DNA of 64,000 nt from Pirellulaceae bacterium (lineage in GTDB: Bacteria > Planctomycetota > Planctomycetia > Pirellulales > Pirellulaceae). The stretch covers positions 1 to 64,000 of the forward strand of contig JADYZV010000075.1 of NCBI GenBank assembly GCA_020852965.1, read 5' to 3'. The notes below the pieces were generated by a model that did no database searches, was not told the origin of the DNA, and saw only the letters and a program-made list of their open reading frames with translations. This document shows positions 18,413-27,151 of the stretch, piece after piece. The position numbers and the translations under genes are program-made. Position 1 is the stretch's first letter. The number at the start of each line of letters is the position of its first letter.

Positions 18413-20095
18413 ATGAGTGGCCAGCGGCAGGAGCGTCAGTGCGATGGTAAGACGTCGATCGGGCAGTACCTGATCCATCGCTTGCAAGACTACGGTATTG
18501 GGGCTGTATTCGGCATTCCGGGCGATTACGTTCTGGCGTTCTACGGCATGCTCGAACACAGTCCGCTCGACGTGGTGGGCTGCACCCGCGAGGACTGTGC
18601 CGGTTTCGCAGCCGATGCCTACGCGCGACTCCGCGGCATGGGCGCACTGTGTGTCACCTATTGCGTAGGAGGGCTGAGCGTCTGCAACAGCGTGGCGGGA
18701 GCCTTTGCAGAGAAGTCGCCCATCGTCGTTATCAGCGGAGCCCCAGGGCTCGACGAACGGCGCAGCAATCCACTGCTGCATCACAAAGTCCGCGATTTCC
18801 GCACACAGATGGACGTCTTCGAGAAGTTGTGCATTGCCGCAACGGAATTGATCGATCCACTGACCGCCTTTTCCGAAATCGACCGCGTGCTTGATGCGGC
18901 CGACCGCTTCAAGCGGCCGGTCTATATCGAGCTGCCGCGTGATATGGTGCACGTGGTTCCGCCCACGGCGCACAGCTACCGTCGACCTGTGAGCGAAACG
19001 TCCCCCGATGCCTTGGCAGAATCGATTCGCGAAGCGACGGTGCGCATCAACGCAGCCCGCAAACCAATCATCATCGCTGGCGTCGAGATCCATCGCTTCG
19101 GCTTGCAGGAGACGGTGCTTCGCTTAGCCGAGCAGACACAAATTCCCATTGCAGCGACGCTGCTTGGTAAAAGCGTGGTACGCGAGACCCATCCGCTGTA
19201 CGTTGGCGTCTACGAAGGTGCCATGGGTCGAGCTGAGGTGACACAGTTTGTCGAAGAAAGCGACTGCGTGCTGCTTCTCGGGACCTTTATGACCGATATC
19301 AATCTGGGCATTTACACCGCCAACCTCGACGTGACCAAGTGTATTTATGCCACCAGCGAACAACTGCAGATTTCGCACCACTTCTACGATTCGCTCCCCT
19401 TGGAAATGTTCTTGCAAGGTCTCATTGCAAGCGGCCTGGAGCCGACGCGGCGTACCATCCCCGCTGAACTGAGCGTGCGTGCTCGTCCACCGTTTGTGGT
19501 CGATCCCGAACAACCGCTGCAAGTCAGTCGCATGATGCCTATTCTCAATGAATTGCTCGCCAAGGATAACATTGTCATCGCCGATATCGGCGATTCGCTG
19601 TTTGGCGCTACCGAGCTAGTGGTCCACGAGCAGACCGATTTCCTTAGTCCGGCCTACTACACATCGATGGGCTTTGCTGTGCCGGCTACGGTTGGTGCGT
19701 GCGTGGCCAAGCCAGACCAACGCGTCGTCACGATCTGCGGCGATGGTGCGTTTCAGATGACCGGTAGCGAACTGTCGACGATCGTGCGTCGCGGATTCGC
19801 TCCGATCATAATCATCCTCGATAATCACGGCTACGGCACCGAGCGTTTTCTGCACGCTGGCGAGTGGAAGTACAATGATATACTTCCCTGGAACTATCAC
19901 AAGTTGCCCGAGATCTACGGCGCTGGTCGCGGCTACCTCGTCCAAACCGAAGGAGAATTTGCCAACGCGCTTCAGTCGGCCTGGGAGGATCGGAGTTGCG
20001 TGCAGATCATCCAAGCCAAACTGGCCGAAGGGGATGCCAGCACCACTCTCCTGCGTCTGGCAGAGCGTATGAGCCACAGCGTGGAGCGAAAATAA
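18413..20095 (+). CDS. Thiamine-diphosphate decarboxylase, pyruvate/indolepyruvate decarboxylase type
   Basis: A 560-aa ThDP enzyme with the three usual domains. TREDCAGFAADAYAR contains the cofactor-activating Glu (about residue 59), LLHHKVRDF the adjacent histidine pair used by pyruvate/indolepyruvate decarboxylases, and ICGDGAFQMTGSELSTIV with LDNHGYGTE the ThDP/Mg binding motif. It should decarboxylate a 2-keto acid to an aldehyde in the cytoplasm; pyruvate, indolepyruvate or a branched keto acid cannot be told apart. ATG 18413 has GGAG upstream. Solitary gene, convergent with a sulfatase gene. Confidence 0.88.
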   Translation: MSGQRQERQCDGKTSIGQYLIHRLQDYGIGAVFGIPGDYVLAFYGMLEHSPLDVVGCTREDCAGFAADAYARLRGMGALCVTYCVGGLSVCNSVAGAFAEKSPIVVISGAPGLDERRSNPLLHHKVRDFRTQMDVFEKLCIAATELIDPLTAFSEIDRVLDAADRFKRPVYIELPRDMVHVVPPTAHSYRRPVSETSPDALAESIREATVRINAARKPIIIAGVEIHRFGLQETVLRLAEQTQIPIAATLLGKSVVRETHPLYVGVYEGAMGRAEVTQFVEESDCVLLLGTFMTDINLGIYTANLDVTKCIYATSEQLQISHHFYDSLPLEMFLQGLIASGLEPTRRTIPAELSVRARPPFVVDPEQPLQVSRMMPILNELLAKDNIVIADIGDSLFGATELVVHEQTDFLSPAYYTSMGFAVPATVGACVAKPDQRVVTICGDGAFQMTGSELSTIVRRGFAPIIIILDNHGYGTERFLHAGEWKYNDILPWNYHKLPEIYGAGRGYLVQTEGEFANALQSAWEDRSCVQIIQAKLAEGDASTTLLRLAERMSHSVERK

Positions 20096-20180
20096 CTACC
20101 GTGATTTTATAATGTTTATCTTTGAACAGCATTGCTCAATGACGCGTTGCTGCACCACCCAAAACCCCATAAGAGATTTT

Positions 20181-20207
20181 TTCGTGTCCTTCGTGTGTTT
20201 CGTGGTT
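20181..20207. repeat. Three degenerate 9-nt units (TTCGTGTCC/TTCGTGTGT/TTCGTGGTT)
   Basis: A short tandem of TTCGTG-led nonamers in the gap between convergent genes (20096-20258). No gene or obvious terminator is in this gap. Confidence 0.6.
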
Positions 20208-20258
20208 ATTACAACTCCCAACCCACCAATTTCGTGAACGATTACGTCTTACGGATGC

Positions 20259-21809
20259 CTATTCCTGTGGTCCATACTTCTGCTTGAAGATCTCGATCGG
20301 ATTCCAATCGGGACGCTGATAGAGCTTCTGTTGCCGCTCGACTTGAAGGTTCGGATAGTAGTCAAAAATATCGCCGCCGTCGAGCATTCGCGGATCACCT
20401 TGTTGGGTCAACTCCTGTTGTAGTTGATTCCACAAACGTGCCTTGATCACAGCATAGTTCGGGTCATCGGCCAAGTTCTTGACGCAGTCAGGGTCCTGCT
20501 CCATATCGAACAATTCTTCCACTGGCCGCTTACCAAATGCCAGCTCGTAAAATGGGTAGTCGGGGTTGGTCACGGACAAGCCGGTCAGGTATTGCTTGGT
20601 AGGCGAGTCATCGCAATTGAGTAGACCGAATTCGGGATCACCTCCAGGCCAACGATTCGGCTTGAAGTTGTGGACAAACAAGAATTGGTCGGTGCGTATT
20701 GCCCGAGCTGGATAGCCGACCGACAGTTGCTCTCCGTCGGTGCGCCCCACGTCGTGTCGCTCCTTGCCCAACAACGTATGGTCGCGATCTGGATCGATGC
20801 GGCCCGAATGCTCGGAGAGCAATTGCTTGGCGAAACTCTGGCCAGTCATCTGCGGATGGGATGGCACACCGGCGAGTTCCAGTAGAGTGGGTGCCAAGTC
20901 GGGAAAAGTGATGAAGTCGGTAACCGTTCTCCCAGGCTTGATTTTCGCTCCCCAACGAGCAGCGAATGGGACATGAAACCCATCATCATAAATCTGTCCT
21001 TTGACCCTAGGAAACGGCATACCATGATCGCTGGTGACGATAACTAGCGTATTTTCCAGCAGCCCGCGCTGTTCGAGACTCTCAACGGCCCGGCCAATGT
21101 GCAAATCATACCATTCGACTTCGATGGCATAGTCTGCTAGATCACCACGGATCGTTTCATTGTCGGGAAAATAGGCGGGGACAGAGACCTTGCTCAAATC
21201 TCGCCCTTGTTTTTTCCAACTATCTTTTTCATACGCGCGGTGCGGTTCCGTCGGCCCCAACCAAAAGCAAAACGGACGATCCTGCGGACGGCGCTCAAGA
21301 AAGTCATCGAAATTGGAAGCGTAGTCACGTTTGGAGATACCAGAAAACGGAGGGACCAGCAACCGCTTATTGTAGACGTATCCGGCTGGATTGGCTTCCT
21401 CAGGCGGCTTGCCGTTGATTGCTGGAAAACTCCCTGGTCCCCACCCCTTGCCGGTAAGTCCCACTGCATAACCAGCCTGCTCGAGCAGATACGGATAGAA
21501 TACCCATTTGTCCGACATAATGGGTTGGTGATTGCAGGACTCTTCGAGCTGCCATGAGTAGCGGCCAGTCAGCAAGCAGGCGCGGGCCGGGGCGCATTTG
21601 GGATTGCAGTTATAGGCTTGAGTGAACATCACTCCTTCGCGAGCTATGCGATCAAAATTGGGTGTCTCAACGTAGGTGCTCCCATAGATGCCCATGCTAT
21701 CGCGCGATGCATCGTCGGCAATAATAAACAAAATGTTCGGACGCTCGGCGGCAGCTACTAGCGACATGCTTGCACAGCACAGCAGCCACACGGCCAATAG
21801 TATTCTCAT
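20259..21809 (-). CDS. Exported sulfatase (type I, formylglycine-dependent)
   Basis: A 516-aa sulfatase with signal peptide (MRILLAVWLLCCASMSLVAA). The N-terminal metal site RPNILFIIADD, the formylglycine motif CAPARACLLTGR (Cys at about 72) and the later VIVTSDHGMPFPR metal ligands are intact. The overall pattern resembles heparan-N-sulfatase-like S1 subfamilies; the substrate is inferred to be a sulfated glycan. ATG 21809 is preceded by AAGGAAA. It follows the DUF1501/PSD1 pair on the same strand but a strong stem-loop and 193 bp separate them. Confidence 0.92.
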   Translation of the reverse strand: MRILLAVWLLCCASMSLVAAAERPNILFIIADDASRDSMGIYGSTYVETPNFDRIAREGVMFTQAYNCNPKCAPARACLLTGRYSWQLEESCNHQPIMSDKWVFYPYLLEQAGYAVGLTGKGWGPGSFPAINGKPPEEANPAGYVYNKRLLVPPFSGISKRDYASNFDDFLERRPQDRPFCFWLGPTEPHRAYEKDSWKKQGRDLSKVSVPAYFPDNETIRGDLADYAIEVEWYDLHIGRAVESLEQRGLLENTLVIVTSDHGMPFPRVKGQIYDDGFHVPFAARWGAKIKPGRTVTDFITFPDLAPTLLELAGVPSHPQMTGQSFAKQLLSEHSGRIDPDRDHTLLGKERHDVGRTDGEQLSVGYPARAIRTDQFLFVHNFKPNRWPGGDPEFGLLNCDDSPTKQYLTGLSVTNPDYPFYELAFGKRPVEELFDMEQDPDCVKNLADDPNYAVIKARLWNQLQQELTQQGDPRMLDGGDIFDYYPNLQVERQQKLYQRPDWNPIEIFKQKYGPQE

Positions 21810-21850
21810 TTTCGTGTTTCCTTGGTATCGAGCGAGAAATAAGTCGGATC

Positions 21851-21890
21851 GGCTGCCAGCCTTTCGAGCCAGAATGACTGGCTGGAAGCC
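21851..21890. repeat. Inverted repeat (GGCTGCCAGCC ... GGCTGGAAGCC)
   Basis: 11-nt arms at 21851-21861 and 21880-21890 pair with one mismatch. REP-like hairpin in the leader of the sulfatase gene. Confidence 0.6.
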
Positions 21891-21934
21891 TATGCCACTC
21901 GTCGCAAATCTAGACCTTCCGTGCTCCGGTCTTG

Positions 21935-21975
21935 CCATCCGTGCTAAGAGAAAACCGGAATTCTAGCACGGATGG
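21935..21975. terminator. Strong stem-loop downstream of DUF1501 gene
   Basis: CCATCCGTGCTA (21935-21946) and TAGCACGGATGG (21964-21975) form a perfect 12-bp stem with a 17-nt loop, 27 bp past the DUF1501 stop. Probably a transcript end or RNA stabiliser for the PSD1-DUF1501 unit. No U-tract follows, so it is not a textbook intrinsic terminator. Confidence 0.5.
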
Positions 21976-22001
21976 AGATGCGACTCCTTCTCACTTACAT
22001 T

Positions 22002-23435
22002 CTAGCTTAAAATCGATTCGATAACTTCGCCCGCTACATCGGTCAGACGATAGCTGCGGCCATTGTTCATATAGGTCAGTCGTTCGTGGTCGAGGCCAAG
22101 CAGGTGCAACAGCGTGGCATGAAAATCATTCACGCTGACACGATTCTCGACGGCCGCATAGCCGATTTCATCGGTTTCGCCGTAGCTCTGCCCGCCCCGG
22201 ATGCCCGCCCCCGCCATCCATTGCAAAAATCCGTTGGGATTGTGATCTCGACCGTCTCCCCCCTGCGACATGGGCATGCGTCCGAACTCGCCACCCCATA
22301 TAACCAACGTCGATTCCAGCAGCCCGCGCTGTTCTAAGTCTGTCAGCAAGCCGGCGATCGGAACATCGGTAGCCGCACAATGATCCATGTGGTTCTCTTT
22401 CAACTTGCTGTGCGCATCCCACTCACCGTCACTGTAAACTTGAACAAAACGCACGCCACTCTCGACCAACCGTCGCGCCATCAAGCACTTCGACCCGTAG
22501 GATTTCGATCGCGGATTGTCGATCCCGTACAGCGCGTGGGTCTGCTCGGACTCCTGAGCCAGATCGACCACATCTTTCGCTTCCGTTTGCATGCGAAACG
22601 CAAGCTCGAACGACTGCATGCGATCCGCAAACTGCACTTCGCCAGGATGTCGTTGCAGGTGCTCTTCGTTGAGCCGGGCCATCAAGTCGAGCTGGGCACG
22701 CTGGTCGTCCTGCGTGATCTCGAACGGCCGCTGCAGATTGAGAATGGGATTGCCTTGGGAACGAAACAAGGTGCCTTGATAGGTCGTCGGTAAAAAACCT
22801 GATCCCCAGTTATGTGGCCCCCCCTTGGCACCTTTCGTATTGCCCAGCACCACGTAGCCGGGCAGATTTTGATTCTCGCTTCCCAGCCCATAGTTGACCC
22901 AAGCTCCGGCTGCCGGAAATCCGGGGCGCGCTAGACCACTATTGATTTGGTAGATGGCGGGCACATGGTCGTTCGATTCACTATAGCACGATTTGATAAA
23001 GGCCAACTTATCGACATGCTGAGCAACGTGCGTGTATTGATCGCAAACCGCCTGTCCGCACTGGCCATATTGTTTGAACGAAAATGGCGACTTCATCAGT
23101 GGGCCGGGATTGCCAAAGAAAGCCTTGATGTCGGTTGCCTTTCCGTGATGCTTGGTTAACTCGGGCTTGGGATCGAATGTGTCCACCGCGCTCGGTGCGC
23201 CTTCCATAAACAGCCAGATGACCGACTTGGCTTTCGCTGGAAAGTGACCCGCGCGAGGCGCTAGCGGGCGGGATGGATCGGGCTCAGTTCCCAACAAATG
23301 TTGTTCATCCATCAGACTGGCTAGTGCGATCAATCCAGCCCCGCCTCCCGCTCGACTGAGCCATTGGCGACGACTCAGCGGAGTGGCTACACGACCACAG
23401 GGAAATCCATGTCGGAATCGTGGATGACTCGTCAT
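22002..23435 (-). CDS. DUF1501 domain-containing protein
   Basis: A 477-aa protein with a twin-arginine-like N-terminus (LSRRQWLSRAGGGAGLIALASL) and the DUF1501 pattern SVIWLFMEGAPSAVDTFDPKPEL, ending in a sulfatase-like metal-site region (LVIWGGEFGRMPMSQGGDGRDHNP). The family belongs to the alkaline-phosphatase superfamily by inference and is nearly always paired with PSD1/DUF1549/DUF1553 proteins in planctomycetes; its substrate is unknown. ATG 23435 has AAAGG upstream. It follows the PSD1 gene by 158 bp that contain a duplicated gene tail. Confidence 0.93.
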   Translation of the reverse strand: MTSHPRFRHGFPCGRVATPLSRRQWLSRAGGGAGLIALASLMDEQHLLGTEPDPSRPLAPRAGHFPAKAKSVIWLFMEGAPSAVDTFDPKPELTKHHGKATDIKAFFGNPGPLMKSPFSFKQYGQCGQAVCDQYTHVAQHVDKLAFIKSCYSESNDHVPAIYQINSGLARPGFPAAGAWVNYGLGSENQNLPGYVVLGNTKGAKGGPHNWGSGFLPTTYQGTLFRSQGNPILNLQRPFEITQDDQRAQLDLMARLNEEHLQRHPGEVQFADRMQSFELAFRMQTEAKDVVDLAQESEQTHALYGIDNPRSKSYGSKCLMARRLVESGVRFVQVYSDGEWDAHSKLKENHMDHCAATDVPIAGLLTDLEQRGLLESTLVIWGGEFGRMPMSQGGDGRDHNPNGFLQWMAGAGIRGGQSYGETDEIGYAAVENRVSVNDFHATLLHLLGLDHERLTYMNNGRSYRLTDVAGEVIESILS

Positions 23436-23479
23436 AGGTGTACCTTTCGTTCGACGTAGACCAATTCATTCTGCGCAAT

Positions 23480-23546
23480 CTGGGAATACCGACGGCGGAG
23501 CGTCGGGCCACATTACTTTCAATCGACGCTAATAAATTCATATAGC
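23480..23546. repeat. Duplicated PSD1 gene tail plus hairpin, outer copy
   Basis: A 67-bp unit matching 23556-23622: CTGGGAAT, then the CCGACG-GCGGAG-CGTCGG hairpin, then a minus-strand stretch that still reads LYEFISVD-stop. The second copy overlaps the real PSD1 3' end and encodes LNEFIYVD-stop. Confidence 0.85.
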
Positions 23547-23555
23547 GATAACTGA

Positions 23556-23622
23556 CTGGGAATGCCGACGGCGGAGCGTCGGGCCACATTGCTTCAATCG
23601 ACGTAAATAAATTCGTTCAGCG
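23556..23622. repeat. Duplicated PSD1 gene tail plus hairpin, inner copy
   Basis: Contains the last codons and stop of the PSD1 gene (23594-23622) and a copy of the GCGGAG-loop hairpin (23565-23582). Confidence 0.85.
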
Positions 23623-26600
23623 CAAACAGCGTTTGACAGTAGTCGCTAATCGCTTGCAATCGAACATTACTTTCGGCCTCGCTATTCTGCGCGCGGCGAC
23701 TCTGGCGAGCCTCGGATTGCGCGCGGATGAAAGCGGCTGCACTGCGGAGTTCGGATTCAGTTGGCTGGCGCGTAAAGGCCATCGAGAACGACAGCTTAAC
23801 CACTTGTTCATCGTCGCCGCAGGCTTCGAGCAATCGTTCGGCGAAACCTTTCGCGCAGGAGCGGACGAACTCATCATTTAGCAGCGCTAGCGCCTGAGGA
23901 GCCACGGTCGTGTCCTGCCGCCGCGAACAACTGACCAGCAGGTCGGGACGATCGAATGCTTGAAACAACGGGTAGGGTACGACGCGTTTGTGAAACATGT
24001 AGACGCTGCGGCGCCGAGTAGCCGCGTTGTCCTGAGCGTCCTTGGGATATCCATCTTTCAAATTGCGCGCTTGGTTGGCCTCGGCTGGGATCGCAGGCTT
24101 GAAGCCAGGACCATAAGGCTCTAAGTTGAGAGTACCGCTGAGCGACAGCATGGCATCGCGCAACACTTCAGCCTCCAATCGATGTGGCGTCATCTTCCAT
24201 AGCCAGCGGTTCTCCGGATCGACCTCGGTTGCCTGGACTAGTGCCTGCAACGGCTGAGCTGTATCACCAGTCGAGTCCATTTTACTCCCTTGTTGCCAAG
24301 TTCGACTGGATAGTATCTGCCTGTGCAAGCGTTTTATCTGCCAACCATGAGCGACAAAATCGCTGGCCAATGCCTCCAATAGTTCCGGATGGGTGGGAGC
24401 ATCGCCGCGCACACCAAAATCGCTTTCGGTTCGCACGATTCCGTATCCAAAGTGATGTTGCCAGATGCGATTGACGATGACGCGCGCCAACAACGCCCCC
24501 CCGCCGTGGACTTCATCGGTAATCCACTCAGCCAGCGCGCGGCGTTGCAGTGTGCTCTTGGGAGTGGCGACAACCGACTTGGCGTCTGACCAATAGTCTT
24601 CAACATCACGGCCGGCAGATAGAATCGCCGGAAAGCCGAGCTTAACTTCCAGCTCGCGGTCGTAAAAATCGCTGCGACGGAAGAGCCAAGTCGTCCGCAC
24701 TTGCGTATCGAAGTCGCGAAAGAAATAGCCATCTTCGCCGCTCGGCAGCTTTCCGGTCGTACGATCACCGCTATGAAAGGCGCTCAACATTCGATAGTAC
24801 TCGCGCGCCGAAAATGCGTCGTACTTGTGGTCATGACAGCGCGCGCAGCCAAAGGTCAACCCCAGCAGGCTGGTACCCAGCGTGCTCACCACGTCGTCGA
24901 GCTCGTTGTAGCGATTGAACAGGCGTTCCTCCTCCAAGAACTCGTCCCCGAGCTCCGAGTGTGTGCCGCCGACGAGGAAGCCTGTCGCGATGGTCGCCTG
25001 TGGATTATCCGGCTCGTATTCGTCACCAGCAACTTGCCAACGCACGAACTGATCGAACGGCATGTCGTCATTCAGCGCGTGAATAACGAAATCGCGATAG
25101 CGGTATGCGAAGGGACGGTCTTTGTCCGACTCCTGCCCATCGCTGTCGGCGTAACGCACGAGGTCCAACCAGTGTCGCCCCCAGCGTTCCCCATAATGTC
25201 GCGTGGCCAGCAGCTCGCCGATTTGATCGTGCATGGCTTGCTGCGGATCGACCCGAAAGCGAGCTTCAAAGTCGGCTGCCTGCTCGATCGAAGGTGGCAA
25301 GCCGATGAGGTCGAAGTAAAGCCGTCGAATCAACACACGAGCTTCTGCTACTTCCGAGGGTGCTAGTTGTTGCGCCTGCAAAGCCTGCGAAATGATCGCA
25401 TCGATCGGCACTTCGGTACGCCCTTCCATCGACTCGTTAGGATCGCCTGCCTCAAACTGATCTGTTTGCGAACGAAGGCGCTGGAACGCCCAGTGCTCGC
25501 GCGATTTCTCGAGCTTCGGGTCAAGCACATCGGCATCCAGCGGCCAGTTGGCTCCTTGATCGATCCAGGCACGCAGCAGTCCGATCTGCTCGGTTGTCAG
25601 CGGATCATGATCGTCAGGGGGCATCCAACGCTCTTCGTCTACGCCAGAGACCAAGTGAATCAATGGACTGGTAAGGCTATTTCCCACAACGAGAACGGCC
25701 CCATGTTCGCCCCCTTCGAAAACGCGTGATCTGCGCGACAGATTCAAGCCCCCTTCTTCATTCCCAGACGCGTGGCACTCGAAACAATGTTCGCGCAAGA
25801 TGGGTTGTACATCCGCCACAAAGTCCACAGTGCGTGCGGCCACCGGGGGCAACCTTTCAGCCAACTGCTTTCCTGCGACAGTACCCGCCGAAAAATTTTG
25901 CGAGACTTCTTTATCGCTAAGGGCACGGTCATATATTGCTATCAGGTGTAATGCGCCCAACCAGGCTCGGCCGCCGGTCGCTTCGTCTCCCACGATCAAG
26001 CGATACGAACTATCCCAATTCGACAATTCGCCGACATCATCCCGCGTCACAGCCAGGTCACCATTCAGGTATATTCGCAAAGTGCCTGCACCGTCCTTGG
26101 TGAACACGGCCTGCGTAAGCTCGCTCGTTAATGAGCCGGCATCCGTTGTTAGACTCGGTAACCCGTTTTCGCTGGTAGCCGAGCCGCGCAGACGCACTTC
26201 GAGCCGATCCCCTTCTTGTCCCACTGTAAAATTGCGATGGCTGGCGTCGGCCGATAGCGAGATAATGCGAGCGGGTCCAGTCTGTTGCAAATTGGCTGGC
26301 TCAAACCAAACCTCAACGCTCAACTCGTTCGCCTTGCTGATGGCTGAGGTCAATGCACTGGCAGGCTCGGCTGAGCTCAGCGAGTTCTCCGATACCAGCG
26401 ACACAACTCCATACGACCGATGCAATTTGTGCGGGGCAGAGATCACCAAGTCTAAACTATCTGTAGTGCCGCTCTCGTCAGCGGAAACCGCATGCTCCGC
26501 ACGATTGGTAATCGTATCTTCGCCAGCTTCGCACAGCGTGTAGAGCACTTGTAGATTGCGTTCGATGCGTTGCGCACTCGCTTGTCCAAACGATCGCTGG

Positions 26601-26662
26601 GGCATTCCAACTGCGAAAACCGAAAGCAAGATGATAGCGTTCAACGGCAAACTGGGACGCAT
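23594..26662 (-). CDS. LamG-PSD1 cytochrome-type protein with DUF1549/DUF1553
   Basis: A 1022-aa exported protein. Order: signal peptide; LamG/concanavalin-like domain (about 60-260, SVEVWFEPANLQQTG, RIYLNGDLAVTRDD); planctomycete cytochrome C (PSD1) domain with the haem site HCFECHASGN (about 293); DUF1549 (about 420-620, HWLDLVRYADSDGQ, FGCARCHDHKYD); DUF1553 (about 720-990, VNRIWQHHFGYGIVRTESDFG). The function is unknown; a periplasmic redox or glycan-related role is the usual guess. ATG 26662 is preceded by GAGG. It forms a unit with the DUF1501 gene, with a sulfatase gene further downstream. Confidence 0.93.
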   Translation of the reverse strand: MRPSLPLNAIILLSVFAVGMPQRSFGQASAQRIERNLQVLYTLCEAGEDTITNRAEHAVSADESGTTDSLDLVISAPHKLHRSYGVVSLVSENSLSSAEPASALTSAISKANELSVEVWFEPANLQQTGPARIISLSADASHRNFTVGQEGDRLEVRLRGSATSENGLPSLTTDAGSLTSELTQAVFTKDGAGTLRIYLNGDLAVTRDDVGELSNWDSSYRLIVGDEATGGRAWLGALHLIAIYDRALSDKEVSQNFSAGTVAGKQLAERLPPVAARTVDFVADVQPILREHCFECHASGNEEGGLNLSRRSRVFEGGEHGAVLVVGNSLTSPLIHLVSGVDEERWMPPDDHDPLTTEQIGLLRAWIDQGANWPLDADVLDPKLEKSREHWAFQRLRSQTDQFEAGDPNESMEGRTEVPIDAIISQALQAQQLAPSEVAEARVLIRRLYFDLIGLPPSIEQAADFEARFRVDPQQAMHDQIGELLATRHYGERWGRHWLDLVRYADSDGQESDKDRPFAYRYRDFVIHALNDDMPFDQFVRWQVAGDEYEPDNPQATIATGFLVGGTHSELGDEFLEEERLFNRYNELDDVVSTLGTSLLGLTFGCARCHDHKYDAFSAREYYRMLSAFHSGDRTTGKLPSGEDGYFFRDFDTQVRTTWLFRRSDFYDRELEVKLGFPAILSAGRDVEDYWSDAKSVVATPKSTLQRRALAEWITDEVHGGGALLARVIVNRIWQHHFGYGIVRTESDFGVRGDAPTHPELLEALASDFVAHGWQIKRLHRQILSSRTWQQGSKMDSTGDTAQPLQALVQATEVDPENRWLWKMTPHRLEAEVLRDAMLSLSGTLNLEPYGPGFKPAIPAEANQARNLKDGYPKDAQDNAATRRRSVYMFHKRVVPYPLFQAFDRPDLLVSCSRRQDTTVAPQALALLNDEFVRSCAKGFAERLLEACGDDEQVVKLSFSMAFTRQPTESELRSAAAFIRAQSEARQSRRAQNSEAESNVRLQAISDYCQTLFALNEFIYVD

Positions 26663-26849
26663 GGAAAATAACCTCACACTAGTCTACGACGCGAAAGATG
26701 ACAGCCGGAAAGTCGACACCCAACGATCACTCCACAGCCCAGCCCCAACGGTCCAACGACTCAGATAGCATATCGGGTGCCGTGACGATATCATACACGA
26801 GACCGCGCGCAGCAGTCGGAACGTATTTGAGTTAGACCGGCTGGCACGG

Positions 26850-26912
26850 TTTAACCCAGACTATTCTTGAGCACCTAAATCAAGCTGCATCGTACCCTCC
26901 CGTGTGCGGGCT
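26850..26912. repeat. CCCTCCCG-family repeat element, copy 1
   Basis: Shares with 40758-40824 and 57580-57643 an AT-rich lead (TTAACCCAGACTATT type, then a CTAAA segment) and GTACCCTCCCG followed by an inverted CGGG. Lies in the 489-bp gap 26663-27151, which holds no gene but four repeat elements. Confidence 0.65.
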
Positions 26913-26940
26913 CGTTGTACCACATAACTTATTTTGGCCC

Positions 26941-26961
26941 CCTGTGAGCTAGTCTCACAGG
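26941..26961. repeat. Perfect short hairpin CCTGTGAG/CTCACAGG
   Basis: 8-bp perfect stem with the 5-nt loop CTAGT; part of the repeat cluster before the efflux permease 3' end. Confidence 0.65.
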
Positions 26962-27002
26962 TGAACGCGTTTTGAATAAAGATCGAGGTTATCACCAATA
27001 CC

Positions 27003-27053
27003 CCACTTTTCCACCCGCTCGCCGCCTGAGGTGGCGAGCCGGTGGAAAAGTGG
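27003..27053. repeat. Long hairpin with 21-bp arms
   Basis: 27003-27023 and 27033-27053 are inverted copies with one C/C mismatch and a 9-nt loop. Outer AATACC (26998-27003 region) and GGTATT (27063-27068) could extend it with a bulge. One of the most stable structures in the window. Confidence 0.8.
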
Positions 27054-27092
27054 CCGGGATGTGGTATTTTCGTCGTGTTCTATTGATAAAAC

Positions 27093-27125
27093 CTGGCTCA
27101 CGCCAGACAAGCTGGCATGGGACCG
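27093..27125. repeat. Palindromic repeat element (copy B of the 33-bp family)
   Basis: Reverse-complement match (29/33) to 15093-15125; core GCCAGACAAGCTGGC. Lies 27 bp past the efflux permease stop. Confidence 0.75.
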
Positions 27126-27151
27126 TTGCAAAATCGAGATGGGTGAGTCGT

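Noticed and set aside
16818-18647. 609-aa version of the agarase-like gene
   Set aside because: Its first 148 codons lie antisense to and upstream of the decarboxylase gene and precede a good signal peptide at 18203.
24701-25366. 221-aa plus-strand ORF opposite DUF1549
   Set aside because: Shadow of a conserved domain; no family resemblance.
25800-26543. 247-aa plus-strand ORF inside the LamG-PSD1 gene
   Set aside because: Antisense to a clearly coding domain; Ser/Arg-rich composition typical of a shadow frame.
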